From: JAAELZ01 sp965237485
Lineage (GTDB): Bacteria; Pseudomonadota; Gammaproteobacteria; Arenicellales; Poriferihabitantaceae
Direction: 5' to 3'
Assembly (NCBI GenBank): GCA_965237485.1
Contig: CBDEFQ010000009.1
Span: 1 to 64,000, forward strand
Length of the DNA stretch: 64,000 bases
A model generated the notes under the pieces. That model saw only the letters and a program-made list of their open reading frames with translations. It did not search any database and was not told the DNA's origin. A program made the translations under genes and the position numbers. This document shows positions 25,522-34,781 of this stretch, one piece after another (positions within the stretch are counted from its first letter, which is position 1; every line of letters begins with the position of its first letter).

Positions 25522-26028
25522 ATGAATACGCTGGCGAAGTTGCCACATTCCACGTTATTTTGGGGCGCCACTGCATTACTTTGTTTAATGCTAGAGGCCG
25601 TCGCGCTTTTCTATCAATACCAGTTGGATTATTACCCCTGCGTATTGTGCATTCATGTGAGAATGCTGCTTGCCGCTCTGTTACTGCTATCTTGTTTCGC
25701 GCTACTGTGGCATAAAATTCGTTTTACTGCGTTTTTAGTTTCTGCAGCCATTTGGGTTTGGATGCTAAAGAAATCCTACGATTTGCTCGCCACGGAAAAT
25801 GGTTGGACACTTGGCGAATGTAGCATGGAGTCAGGTTTGCCTAGCTGGCTGGCACTAGAAAAATGGTTTCCGTGGTTATTTCAAATTCACGAACCTTGCG
25901 GCTATACACCCTACCTAATAATGAAGTTTAGCATGGCACAAGCGTTGGTAATGCTGAGCGCGCTAATGGTGGTCATCAGTTTAGCTTGCTTTTGGGCACC
26001 GTTATTTAAGGACAAAACTCGTTACTAA
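25522..26028 (+). CDS. dsbB: Disulfide bond formation protein DsbB-like
   Basis: This 168-residue inner-membrane protein has four TM helices. The first cysteine pair is CVLC in the first periplasmic loop (YYPCVLCIHVRM). The second loop has Cys in GECSMESG and HEPCGY. It passes electrons from DsbA to quinone. The ATG at 25522 was chosen over an upstream TTG at 25501 because it begins just before the first helix. The partner dsbA is 12 kb away in the same window. Confidence 0.88.
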   Translation: MNTLAKLPHSTLFWGATALLCLMLEAVALFYQYQLDYYPCVLCIHVRMLLAALLLLSCFALLWHKIRFTAFLVSAAIWVWMLKKSYDLLATENGWTLGECSMESGLPSWLALEKWFPWLFQIHEPCGYTPYLIMKFSMAQALVMLSALMVVISLACFWAPLFKDKTRY

Positions 26029-26084
26029 CAACCCGCTAAAAGTTATTACGATTTAATAGCTTACCTCCTACCTTTGTATCTAAA

Positions 26085-27308
26085 TTGATCTCTTCTCTCA
26101 CCCCGTTACTGTTTGCCGCAGCTATCTTACTAGCTGGTAACGGCCTACAAAGTACCTTGGTTGCTTTACGCGCCAACGCCGAAGGCTTTGACACACAACT
26201 CATCGGTGCGATGGGCGCGGCCTATTTTCTTGGATTTATGCTGGCCAGCATATTCGCAATTCGCCTTATTCGTTCTTATGGGCACATTCGTGTTTTTGCT
26301 GCGCTCGCGGCTATTGGTGCGGTAAGCTCATTAGTACTAGCGATGTTGCCTAATCCATACAGCTGGATCATCGTGCGCTGCGTAACTGGCTTTTGCTTTT
26401 CAGGCTTGCTCATGGTGATTGAAAGTTGGATCAATGAATCCGTCACCAACACCAGTCGCGGTCGTGTAATGAGTATCTACCGTATTGTAGATTTGCTATC
26501 AGTGACTGGAGCGCAGTTTTTACTACCTTTAGTAGGGTTTGTAAGCTACGAATTGTTCGCAATTGTCGCAATAATGTTTTGCCTATCGTTGGTTCCCGTT
26601 TCGCTATCAAACAGCTCAAAGCCGCAACCACCAGAAAGCTTTAGGTTTGACTTAAAGTCAGTTTGGCTTATCTCCCCCTTAGCATGTTTAGGAACGCTAT
26701 CAATCGGATTGACCAACTCAGCTTTTCGGATGATTGGCCCGATTTACGCCACAGAGATTGGCTTTGATACGCAAGGCGTGGTGCTATTTATGACCGCAGG
26801 CATAATGGGCGGAGCGATTATGCAATATCCGCTTGGCTATCTGTCAGACAAACTAGGACGCCGTAAAACCGTATTAATCGCTACCATTGGGGCGCTCAGC
26901 GCTGGTTTGTTTATGTCACTAATAGCCGGTAATTCAAATGAGCTTATATACGCAGGTTCCTTCTTATTTGGCGCGTTCGCAATTCCACTCTATTCTCTAT
27001 CTGCTGCGCACGCTAATGATCGCGCTGTAAAGGGGCAGTTCGTGGTGATTTCTGCGGGGCTTACATTTTTCTTTGCGCTCGGTGCAATAGTGGGACCGTA
27101 TATTGCATCGGTGGTTATTTCGCATTTTGGTGCTAGTGCTTTCTTTAGTTACACCAGTTGTGTACACGCTACTTTAATTGTGGTCGTTTTATTCAGAATG
27201 ATGAAAACCGAGCCCGTTCCTGTCGAAAAGCGCCGTGGCTTTGCCGAATTTTTGCGCCATGCCCCAGATATTTTTCGCTTATCAAGAAAAGGAAAAGATA
27301 TCAAATAA
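26085..27308 (+). CDS. MFS transporter, YcaD type
   Basis: This 407-residue protein has 12 predicted membrane helices. The N-terminal half has ANAEGFDTQLIGAMGAAYFLGF and the central loop carries the MFS motif GYLSDKLGRRKTVL. The pattern IESWINESVTNTSRGR after helix 4 is typical of the YcaD/ecm-type subgroup, whose substrate is unknown. The start is TTG at 26085, as no ATG lies near the first helix. The gene follows dsbB by 56 bp and may share its transcript. Confidence 0.85.
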   Translation: MISSLTPLLFAAAILLAGNGLQSTLVALRANAEGFDTQLIGAMGAAYFLGFMLASIFAIRLIRSYGHIRVFAALAAIGAVSSLVLAMLPNPYSWIIVRCVTGFCFSGLLMVIESWINESVTNTSRGRVMSIYRIVDLLSVTGAQFLLPLVGFVSYELFAIVAIMFCLSLVPVSLSNSSKPQPPESFRFDLKSVWLISPLACLGTLSIGLTNSAFRMIGPIYATEIGFDTQGVVLFMTAGIMGGAIMQYPLGYLSDKLGRRKTVLIATIGALSAGLFMSLIAGNSNELIYAGSFLFGAFAIPLYSLSAAHANDRAVKGQFVVISAGLTFFFALGAIVGPYIASVVISHFGASAFFSYTSCVHATLIVVVLFRMMKTEPVPVEKRRGFAEFLRHAPDIFRLSRKGKDIK

Positions 27309-27326
27309 AATAGGCCTCACCTAGTT

Positions 27327-28241
27327 TTACAGCCAAAGGCGTATCACAATACGCGCATAGTGATCTAAGAGCAGAAAGCCAAATAGCAGACTCAGATAAA
27401 AGATCGAAAAGCCAAAAGTAGGCCCAGCATGCTCATCTCCTTCTTGCCTATATAATTTCGTCGCATGCCACAAAAAGCCAATACCTAATGCCAAGGCACC
27501 CGACAAATAAATTAAGCCACTCATCTTGATGAAAAATGGCACCACGGTAACAGCCACCAATAAAATGGTGTACAACAATATTTGTAGCTTGGTATGCGCC
27601 ACGCCGTGAGTAACTGGCAACATGGGCACATTTGCTTTAGCGTATTCTTCACGACGTTTTATCGCCAGTGCCCAAAAGTGCGGGGGCGTCCAAATAAAAA
27701 TTATCAAGAACAATAATAATGCTTCAGTATGCACTTCACCGGTGATCGCCACCCAGCCCAATAGCGGCGGCGCGGCGCCTGCTGCCCCACCCCAGACAAT
27801 GTTGTAGGGCGTAGCAGGCTTTAAAAACATGGTGTAAATAATCGCGTAGCCCACCATCGAGATGAAAGTTAGCCATGCGGTTAGAAAATTAACTTTGGTA
27901 ACAAGCAACACTATTGAGATCGCTGCTAGTGCCAAGGCAAATACCACCACCGAAGCAGGCGAAATATCTGATTGCGGCAAAGGGCGGTTTTGGGTTCGAT
28001 ACATAATCGCATCTATTCTGCGATCTACCCAATGATTCATTGCAGCCCCTGCTGAAGCGGCTAGGCCAATCCCCAAAGTCGCATAACAAACTAGCACCCA
28101 ATTGACTGCACCGGGAGACGCTAACAGCATCCCCACAACCGCTGTGAAGATGATAAGTGAAACCACCTTGGGCTTACACAAGGCGAAATAGCTTTTCCAA
28201 TGGAATATGCCGACTCTAGATTTCGCGATTGATGAATTCAT
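27327..28241 (-). CDS. cyoE: Protoheme IX farnesyltransferase
   Basis: This 304-residue UbiA-superfamily prenyltransferase converts heme b to heme O for terminal oxidases. The prenyl-diphosphate motif is NHWVDRRIDAIMYRTQNRPLP near residue 70, and the second polar motif lies in KRREEYAKANVPMLPV. Nine membrane helices are expected. It stands alone here, without the usual cytochrome oxidase genes, and is convergent with the MFS gene. Confidence 0.95.
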   Translation of the reverse strand: MNSSIAKSRVGIFHWKSYFALCKPKVVSLIIFTAVVGMLLASPGAVNWVLVCYATLGIGLAASAGAAMNHWVDRRIDAIMYRTQNRPLPQSDISPASVVVFALALAAISIVLLVTKVNFLTAWLTFISMVGYAIIYTMFLKPATPYNIVWGGAAGAAPPLLGWVAITGEVHTEALLLFLIIFIWTPPHFWALAIKRREEYAKANVPMLPVTHGVAHTKLQILLYTILLVAVTVVPFFIKMSGLIYLSGALALGIGFLWHATKLYRQEGDEHAGPTFGFSIFYLSLLFGFLLLDHYARIVIRLWL

Positions 28242-28385
28242 TTATAAAAACTGATATTGAGGTAAGGCTCACCCTAGATGAGATACTGTGAGTAGTTCAC
28301 ATTAGCTCAGCTCAAGATAGCCGCGGATTATACAAAATTAAGGCTATCAAATGCACACTGTGTATAGAAATTGAAGTATTGCAGT

Positions 28386-30479
28386 TCATACTTGAGCGTA
28401 TTGGTCTTTTTGCTTAACCCAGCGCCGAACTATTTTTTCGATTTGAGCTGGTGCTATTTCATCAAGCACCTTCGCGGTCTTTTCAACAATCGGTAATAAA
28501 GCAGCATCTCGAACGATGTTCGCCACTTTCAATGTTTGTTCGCCAGTTTGGCGCGTACCGAGTAATTCTCCTGGGCCGCGCTGTTCTAAATCATGACGAG
28601 CGATTTCAAAACCATCACTGGTTTGGCGTAATATATCAAGACGGGTTTTGCCATTTCGACCGAGCGGTGATTGGTACATCATTACGCATACCGCTTGCTC
28701 GTTGCCTCGGCCTACACGACCGCGTAATTGATGCAATTGCGCAAGCCCCAGGCGCTCTGAATTTTCTATGATCATCAAACTGGCATTAGCCACATCAACC
28801 CCTACTTCGATCACCGTGGTTGCCACTAACAAATCAATTTCTCCAGAGCGAAAAGCCTGCATCAATTGGTCTTTATCTTTAGACTTCATTTTTCCATGCA
28901 CCAAACTGACATTCAACTCGGGCAATGCCAAGCTCAATTGAGCTGCCGTATCTTGTGCGGCTTGCGCCTGTAAAGCATCTGATTCTTCAATCAATGCGCA
29001 CACCCAATAGGCTTGCCTACCTTGTTGACAAGCCAAGCGAACGCGTTCTTGCACCTCTGGGCGGCGTGAATTAGCCAATACCACCGTTTGTACAGGTAGC
29101 CTACCTGGGGGCAACTCATCAATATCGGACACATCCATATCGGCATAATAAACCATCGACAAAGAACGTGGGATCGGCGTAGCGCTCATTATGATTTGGT
29201 GCGGCGCCAAGCCTTTACCTTCCCCTTTTTTCTTTAGTGCCAAACGTTGATCAACGCCAAAGCGGTGCTGCTCATCTACGATGATCAAACCTAGTTTATT
29301 AAACGCCACTGCTTCTTGGAAAAGAGCGTGCGTGCCCACCACAATTTGCGCGCTACCCGACTCAATTTGACTCAGCACTTCTCTACGTTGCTTAGCCCCT
29401 AATCTGCTAGTAAGCCATGCTGTTTGCACATCTAACGGCTCACACCAGTTTGCAAAGCTACGGCGGTGTTGCTCTGCGAGTAATTCGGTCGGTGTCATAA
29501 TGGCTACTTGAAACCCTGCTTCTACCATATGCAATGCAGCCGCAGCGGCCACCACGGTTTTGCCAGACCCCACATCTCCTTGTACTAACCTTAAGCTAGG
29601 GCTAGCAAGGTTTAAATCGGATTCAATCTCGCTAATTACACGTAGTTGCGCGGTGGTCAGTTCAAATCCTAATAGTGCTCTTAGCCTAGGCCATAAAGCC
29701 CCCGTAGTATTAATCTGCGGCGCGTAGTTCTGCTGCCTTTTATGACGCAATGCACGTAGCGCGAGATGATGGGCCAATAACTCTTCAATGGCCAATCGAT
29801 TTTGCGCAGGATGCACACCTTTTAATAAGCTACTTACGTCATCCTCAGCCTTTGGTGCATGCACTATGTTGAGCGCCTCATTTAAGCTAAGTAAGTTGAG
29901 TTCTGAGCGGATGTTTTCGGGTAGGTAGTCACTTGCAGCCGCACCGCACTTCGCGAAAGCCTGGCTAACCAAACCGCGCATCCTGGCTTGACCCACACCC
30001 TCTGTCGTCGGATAAACCGGCGTCAATTTATCACTGGTAATAGTCTCAGGCTCTACCTGATAAACCTTGTATTCTGGATGAATCATCTCCAAACCACGGG
30101 GGCCACTTCGAGCTTCCCCGTAACACTGTATCCATTGGCCATGCTCTAAGGCTTTATGCTGTTGGGCATTGAAATAAAACAAGCGCATAGTTAGCCTTGC
30201 TCCGCCATCATTAAGCTGTACGATTAAACTACGGCGCCGACCAAATTGAATTTGTGTGCCTTCTATAGCCGCAAGAACAAGTGCCTGCTGGCCATGATAA
30301 AGCTTATATACCGGGGTTACTTGAGTGCGGTCTTCATAGCGAAAAGGCAGATGGAATATGAGATCTTGGCAGCTATATATCCCGATACGGTTTAACTGCC
30401 CCGCAAATTTTGCACCCACACCCCGCAACACCGTAAGTGCTTGATCACCATCCGTGGCTTGTTGCGGCTTTTTTGTCAA
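28386..30479 (-). CDS. recG: ATP-dependent DNA helicase RecG
   Basis: This 697-residue monomeric SF2 helicase reverses stalled forks and processes recombination intermediates. The N-terminal wedge domain begins with LRGVGAKFAGQLNRIGI. Walker A is QGDVGSGKTVVA, the DEAD-type box is IVDEQHRFGV, and motif VI is QLRGRVGRG. The C-terminal FEIARHDLEQRGPGELLGTRQ is diagnostic. It lies directly downstream of ridA on the minus strand. Confidence 0.96.
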   Translation of the reverse strand: MTKKPQQATDGDQALTVLRGVGAKFAGQLNRIGIYSCQDLIFHLPFRYEDRTQVTPVYKLYHGQQALVLAAIEGTQIQFGRRRSLIVQLNDGGARLTMRLFYFNAQQHKALEHGQWIQCYGEARSGPRGLEMIHPEYKVYQVEPETITSDKLTPVYPTTEGVGQARMRGLVSQAFAKCGAAASDYLPENIRSELNLLSLNEALNIVHAPKAEDDVSSLLKGVHPAQNRLAIEELLAHHLALRALRHKRQQNYAPQINTTGALWPRLRALLGFELTTAQLRVISEIESDLNLASPSLRLVQGDVGSGKTVVAAAAALHMVEAGFQVAIMTPTELLAEQHRRSFANWCEPLDVQTAWLTSRLGAKQRREVLSQIESGSAQIVVGTHALFQEAVAFNKLGLIIVDEQHRFGVDQRLALKKKGEGKGLAPHQIIMSATPIPRSLSMVYYADMDVSDIDELPPGRLPVQTVVLANSRRPEVQERVRLACQQGRQAYWVCALIEESDALQAQAAQDTAAQLSLALPELNVSLVHGKMKSKDKDQLMQAFRSGEIDLLVATTVIEVGVDVANASLMIIENSERLGLAQLHQLRGRVGRGNEQAVCVMMYQSPLGRNGKTRLDILRQTSDGFEIARHDLEQRGPGELLGTRQTGEQTLKVANIVRDAALLPIVEKTAKVLDEIAPAQIEKIVRRWVKQKDQYAQV

Positions 30480-30482
30480 AGA

Positions 30483-30869
30483 CTAAGCGAGTGACAAAAT
30501 CGCATCAATTTCGATTAGAACACCTTTTGGTAATTGAGCCACGCCCACTGCTGCTCGTGCCGGAAATGGTGCATCAAAATACTGGCCCATAATTTCATTC
30601 ACTTTCGCAAAATCAGCCAAATCCATCATGTAAATCGTGGCGCGCACAACATCGTCTAAACTACCGCCAGCACCTTCTGCCACCGCCCTTAAGTTCTTAA
30701 ACACTTGATGCGCTTCGGCTTCAAAACCACCGCTCACCACTTCCATGCTATCTGGGTCTAGCGGAATCTGGCCTGATATATAAACAGTGTTTCCGGTTTT
30801 TACGGCTTGGGAATAAGCCCCAATCGCACTGGGTGCTTTGTCGGTGCTAATAATTTGATCTCTTGGCAT
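30483..30869 (-). CDS. ridA: Enamine/imine deaminase RidA
   Basis: This 128-residue YjgF/RidA-family protein hydrolyses reactive 2-aminoacrylate made by PLP enzymes such as the threonine dehydratase encoded at 34778. The start MPRDQIISTDKAPSAIG was chosen at 30869; an upstream start would add an unrelated tail. IGAYSQAV and the C-terminal PARAAVGVAQLPKGVLIEID carry the family's key Arg and Glu. It is four bases from recG and probably in the same operon. Confidence 0.94.
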   Translation of the reverse strand: MPRDQIISTDKAPSAIGAYSQAVKTGNTVYISGQIPLDPDSMEVVSGGFEAEAHQVFKNLRAVAEGAGGSLDDVVRATIYMMDLADFAKVNEIMGQYFDAPFPARAAVGVAQLPKGVLIEIDAILSLA

Positions 30870-30985
30870 AACTAATTTTATTGGAGTAAAAGAGGGCAGT
30901 CTACCAAGACTTGCGCGTTGGTGCATCTGCCGAATGACCCCTGTGCGTGTTAAAATTACACTTAACCAAGTATGAAAAAGTCCTA

Positions 30986-31192
30986 ATGAGCGAACACAGA
31001 CTGCACACTTTAGAAACCAAACTCGCCTATTTAGAACACACCTTAGAGGAAGTGAATAAAGTGGTTTACCAGCAATCCATACAGCTAGATAAGTTAGAGC
31101 AACGCAATGTACAGCTTACCCAGCGTTTGCAAGATGCGCTTGAGCAACCTAACGGGCAGGGGGAGAAATATGAATTACCCCCTCATTACTAG
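30986..31192 (+). CDS. slyX: SlyX family protein
   Basis: This short (68 residues) coiled-coil protein starts MSEHRLHTLETKLAYLEHTL and ends with the family's PPHY C-terminus. The function is unknown. The coil spans nearly the whole length. It is divergent from ridA. Confidence 0.9.
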   Translation: MSEHRLHTLETKLAYLEHTLEEVNKVVYQQSIQLDKLEQRNVQLTQRLQDALEQPNGQGEKYELPPHY

Positions 31193-31237
31193 TAATCCTT
31201 CAAGATACGGCACGTAAACTCAACTTCGAGTAGCTAA

Positions 31238-32304
31238 TTAATTTAAAAGTCGGCGACTTTCAGAAATGACCCGCTTAACAAACTGTATCAATACACCATT
31301 TTCAGAATGATGGCTTTGCTGTGAAGAAATCGGCCAATAATCAATTGCCTGTGTGGCAATCGCTATTGTAGGGTTTCTACAAAAAACCATCAGCGCACGC
31401 CCCCAGTGTTGCCATTCGCTGCATAACACATTTGTTCGCTATTAGTGTTTATCAACCAACTATTTGCTACGTATTTACCTGGGCCATCAGCCGTTTGTTT
31501 GGTTTTATTATTACCTCCACCAATTCGCGCAAGATTCAAATAGTTTGAAGAAAATTCAATCTTGTTTTCTGACTCCGAAATAGGTAGACCAGACGGCACC
31601 ACTTGTTGCAATGCGTTGCGTACAACGCTTTTACGTATGATGACCTTCCCCTTATACATCCCGTCATTAGCAAGCATATAGCCAATTTGAGCAAAGTCCG
31701 TTGTAGCGAGTGAAACTACTTCTCCTAGAAATACCCTTGAGGGTAAATTCATCTCCGCTAAACGGCTTTTGTTTATCGCCATCTCCAAAGTTTCGGCCTT
31801 ATATAACAATTTCAATGATACGGCGAACAGTGCCGTAGACCGATCAGTATAAGCAAACCTAGTCCCTGGGGTGCAATCATCATCGAAGCACGAAGTCATC
31901 GACATTAATTGTCTCCAGGTTATGTCTTTATCTTCACCTTTTAGGGGTAATTTAGTAGTGAGCATAATTGACTCATCAAGGCTTGAGATCATATTATCGT
32001 CGGCAGCAGACATTATCAGCACTGAGAAGATTAGCTTCATAGCGGACCCCCATCTTAGCGGTATATCCTCATCTCCCGTTTTATATAACGTGGCACCATC
32101 AACGCCCAACACCACGAAAGCGGGTAAGAACGGATTTCTATTTGCTTGCTTTAACGCTGGATAAAGCTCAATTTCAATAATACTATCCACCAGTGCTTTA
32201 ACCCCCACTATTTCATCTGCAAACACACTGTGAACAATCAAGAATACCGCAAGGATACTTGTCTTCGCGAACACTTTAATTTGCACTGGGATCAACGTAA
32301 TCAT
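31238..32304 (-). pseudogene. Beta-lactamase-family serine hydrolase, single-base frameshift
   Basis: This is an exported protein with a signal-like N-terminus (ILAVFLIVHSVFADE). It has the SxxK-type motif GSAMKLIF near residue 90 and a YTD-like second motif (FAYTDRSTALFAV). The frame ends early at 31390 (NGNTGGVR, stop). Adding one base in the five-G run (plus-strand C run 31400-31404) restores GNTGGRALMVFCRNPTIAIA and carries it to 31238, as expected for this fold's C-terminal strand. The cause could be a real mutation, slippage in expression or a sequencing error. The start at 32304 overlaps the end of nadD. Confidence 0.65.
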
Positions 32305-32917
32305 GATAAAGACTATATTCTTTGATGTACTGCGCTACCTCTGGTTTTAAGTTCTCCTTAAAAGTTTTACCCTGACTTATCAAAGCACGTATCCGTGTAG
32401 AAGAAATATCTAAGGGAGGAACGCTTAGGCGTAGCACTCTGCCTGTTGAGTGACTAAGCAAGTCTTCTAAGCTAGCAACCTTTACACCCAGCGCGTTCTC
32501 AACGTTCAATTCATATCCCGGCCGCGTCATCACCACTATATTAACCAATTGAAGTATGCGCTGCGGTCGGTGCCAATCGGGGAAATTTTGCCAAGCATCC
32601 ATCCCCAATATAAGCACCCAGCGTTGGTTTGCATAATCCGCTATCAATGACTCAATGGTGTCCACCGTATAAGAAGGCGGTGGGCGCTCAAACTCGCGGG
32701 TATCGAGGGTAAAACCTTGTTCATCAGCAATCGCTAGTTTTAGCATAGTAGCGCGTTGTTGTTCACTTGTTGTGCTGGATGGCTTAAACGGTGAACGCGC
32801 CGTAGGGACAAAAACCACGTTATCCAATTGTAGCTGCTGCATAATTGCGCGCGCAGTTTCGATATGCCCCCGGTGGACTGGGTCAAACGAACCACCGAAC
32901 AAACCATGTACTGGCAT
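32276..32917 (-). CDS. nadD: Nicotinate-nucleotide adenylyltransferase
   Basis: This enzyme makes deamido-NAD from nicotinate mononucleotide and ATP. It has about 213 residues from the ATG at 32917 (MPVHGLFGGSFDPVHRGH); a GTG at 32956 overlapping the HAD gene stop is an alternative. GGSFDPVHRGH is the nucleotidyl-transferase HxGH motif, and ISSTRIRALI is the second ATP motif. Together with pncC it belongs to NAD metabolism. Confidence 0.94.
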   Translation of the reverse strand: MPVHGLFGGSFDPVHRGHIETARAIMQQLQLDNVVFVPTARSPFKPSSTTSEQQRATMLKLAIADEQGFTLDTREFERPPPSYTVDTIESLIADYANQRWVLILGMDAWQNFPDWHRPQRILQLVNIVVMTRPGYELNVENALGVKVASLEDLLSHSTGRVLRLSVPPLDISSTRIRALISQGKTFKENLKPEVAQYIKEYSLYHDYVDPSAN

Positions 32918-32949
32918 GGGTTTAATTTTAGATTTAATTTTGGTCTTGT

Positions 32950-33615
32950 CTACCACTGCTGTACTTCCAGTTTGAGCTGTTTAGCTTTGTCGATAAGTTT
33001 GGTATTGCTACTGACCAACACTCCATGGTCAACTGATGTCAACCATTCAAGATCTGTAGCGTGGTCGCCGTAAGCGATGGTGCTAGGCGATTGCTCCTTC
33101 GTTTCGTGTATAAATTTGTCCCAAGCGATGCGTTTTTGCGAGCCTTTAATATTTTCCCCATTTAAGCGTCCCGTCAAGCGGTCGTTTTTCCATTCTGCTT
33201 GGGTACAAATGACGTGCTCAAACCCCAATTCTTTGCCAATGGCTGGAACATATAAATCCAAGCTAGCACTGAGCAGCACACATTCATGCCCACCTTGCTT
33301 GTGCAAGTAGATCGCGCCTTTGGCTTGATTGCGAATATTGTTTTCAACAGTTTTGATCACGAAAGCTTGATTCCATTTATACAACTCCTCAGCAGACTTC
33401 CCCGCAAACAGTGCAGAGAGAAACTGCTGCTTGAGCCAGGTGTTATCCTTTATTTTGAAACTATAAGCCAGGACATAGATTCCCAAATGAAATGCTTTAA
33501 TCCAGCTACGTGGATGCGCTCGAAAATAACTTAGCAAATAATCGAAATAAGTATCGCGTTTGGTTATCGTGCCATCTAAATCAAAAATGGCGTAAGTTTT
33601 ACTTGGTGCAGCCAC
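32950..33615 (-). CDS. HAD-IB family phosphatase
   Basis: This 221-residue HAD phosphatase has motif I FDLDGTITKRD, motif II LLSASLD, a Lys in KGSQKRIAWDKF and motif III AYGDHATDLEWL. It is SerB-like but lacks the usual neighbours. It lies four bases from a UbiA-type prenyltransferase gene. Fused HAD-UbiA proteins are known, which suggests the two act on one prenyl-phosphate intermediate; that is inference. The start is GTG. Confidence 0.85.
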   Translation of the reverse strand: MAAPSKTYAIFDLDGTITKRDTYFDYLLSYFRAHPRSWIKAFHLGIYVLAYSFKIKDNTWLKQQFLSALFAGKSAEELYKWNQAFVIKTVENNIRNQAKGAIYLHKQGGHECVLLSASLDLYVPAIGKELGFEHVICTQAEWKNDRLTGRLNGENIKGSQKRIAWDKFIHETKEQSPSTIAYGDHATDLEWLTSVDHGVLVSSNTKLIDKAKQLKLEVQQW

Positions 33616-33618
33616 ACT

Positions 33619-34563
33619 CTATCGAAGTACAGGCGTACTTGGGAACCATTGCGCTAATGCTGGGAAATCAACCACCAACAGCAACAGCATAATCACCACC
33701 GTCAGTAACAAATAAGCCATAAAGCCTTTTTGCTTATATAACTTTTCAGGGTATTGCACAGGGCTATCCGGCAAAAAACCTAGGTGCATATACCAAGCGA
33801 TAACGCCCGCTATAAACGGCGTGGCGAGAATGAATTCCATGCGATAACGAATTAAAAATACGCCAAAGAATAACCCAAAGGTAGCCACATAATACATGAG
33901 ACTGATCATCAAGCGTTCTTCATTGTAATGAGCAAACGAGCTACGATAGGCCGCTGCTTTTTGTTTATCACCAATACGGCGGTATTCTGCATAGCGTTTT
34001 ATCGCCATAAAAAAAGCGCCAATCATCCAGTAAGCGATAACTAACGAAAGGGGTGGCCAGTAATCTGTCCCAGTGGCGAACCAGCCCAACAGCAGCCTAA
34101 GTGGGTTGTTGACCGATTCTGACAGCACGTCCAAATACGGTTTTTCTTTAGTGCGAACAGGGGGGATATTATAACAACAGCCCATAATCCATAGCGCCAA
34201 TGCACTGTAGAAAAATGGCTTCCCTAAAGTCCAAGCCAGGGCCAAACCAATAATCGCCAGACCGATCCACTCAACATAAGCGAATTTAATATTCACCTGC
34301 CCAGATGGTACTGGACGATGTTGCTTAACAGGGTGCAAACGATCCATGTCTGCATCCAACACTTCGTTGATGACGTAGTTACTGGATGCGACAAATCCGG
34401 CTGCTAATAAAGCAATCACCAACGGCCAAAATAGGTTTTGCTCTAAAAGAACTGGGTGTAGGTAAAGCGCGACCAACACCCCTGGAATCATAAATACATT
34501 CTTAAACCAGTGGTCAAAACGGGCGATTTTTATATACGGCCCCATAGTTAGATTGTTTTTCAT
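33619..34563 (-). CDS. UbiA-family prenyltransferase (decaprenyl-phosphate phosphoribosyltransferase-like)
   Basis: This 314-residue membrane protein has eight to nine helices. The first Asp-rich motif is NEVLDADMDRLHPVKQHRPVPSG near residue 65 and the second lies in the KRYAEYRRIGD region. FDHWFKNVFMIPGVL at the N-terminus is typical of the phosphoribosyl-1-phosphate decaprenol synthase group rather than UbiA itself. With the HAD phosphatase downstream, it could make and dephosphorylate a polyprenyl-linked sugar for the envelope; the substrate is not provable here. Confidence 0.8.
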   Translation of the reverse strand: MKNNLTMGPYIKIARFDHWFKNVFMIPGVLVALYLHPVLLEQNLFWPLVIALLAAGFVASSNYVINEVLDADMDRLHPVKQHRPVPSGQVNIKFAYVEWIGLAIIGLALAWTLGKPFFYSALALWIMGCCYNIPPVRTKEKPYLDVLSESVNNPLRLLLGWFATGTDYWPPLSLVIAYWMIGAFFMAIKRYAEYRRIGDKQKAAAYRSSFAHYNEERLMISLMYYVATFGLFFGVFLIRYRMEFILATPFIAGVIAWYMHLGFLPDSPVQYPEKLYKQKGFMAYLLLTVVIMLLLLVVDFPALAQWFPSTPVLR

Positions 34564-34565
34564 TC

Positions 34566-34781
34566 TTAGCCAGAGATCGGCCTAAAACTGCTAATCTGCA
34601 CCAGCGCATTTTCTTCTACATCAGTACTGAAGCCGGCTTTGTTACGGGTAACGATACGGTGCTGAAGGCCCTGCTTATCATAAAGTGCAATAACGTCGTC
34701 TTCGCTAATTTCAACAATGAGGTCTTCTCCTGCAATACTATAAATCCCCAGTAATTCGACAAGTGGCTCTACCGTAGTCAC
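34566..34781 (-). CDS. Small conserved-looking protein, unknown
   Basis: This 71-residue acidic protein starts GTG inside a GTGA overlap with the ilvA stop and lies two bases from the UbiA-type gene. It has no membrane segment or known motif. The tight packing on both sides argues that it is a real gene. I do not recognise the family. Confidence 0.6.
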   Translation of the reverse strand: MTTVEPLVELLGIYSIAGEDLIVEISEDDVIALYDKQGLQHRIVTRNKAGFSTDVEENALVQISSFRPISG

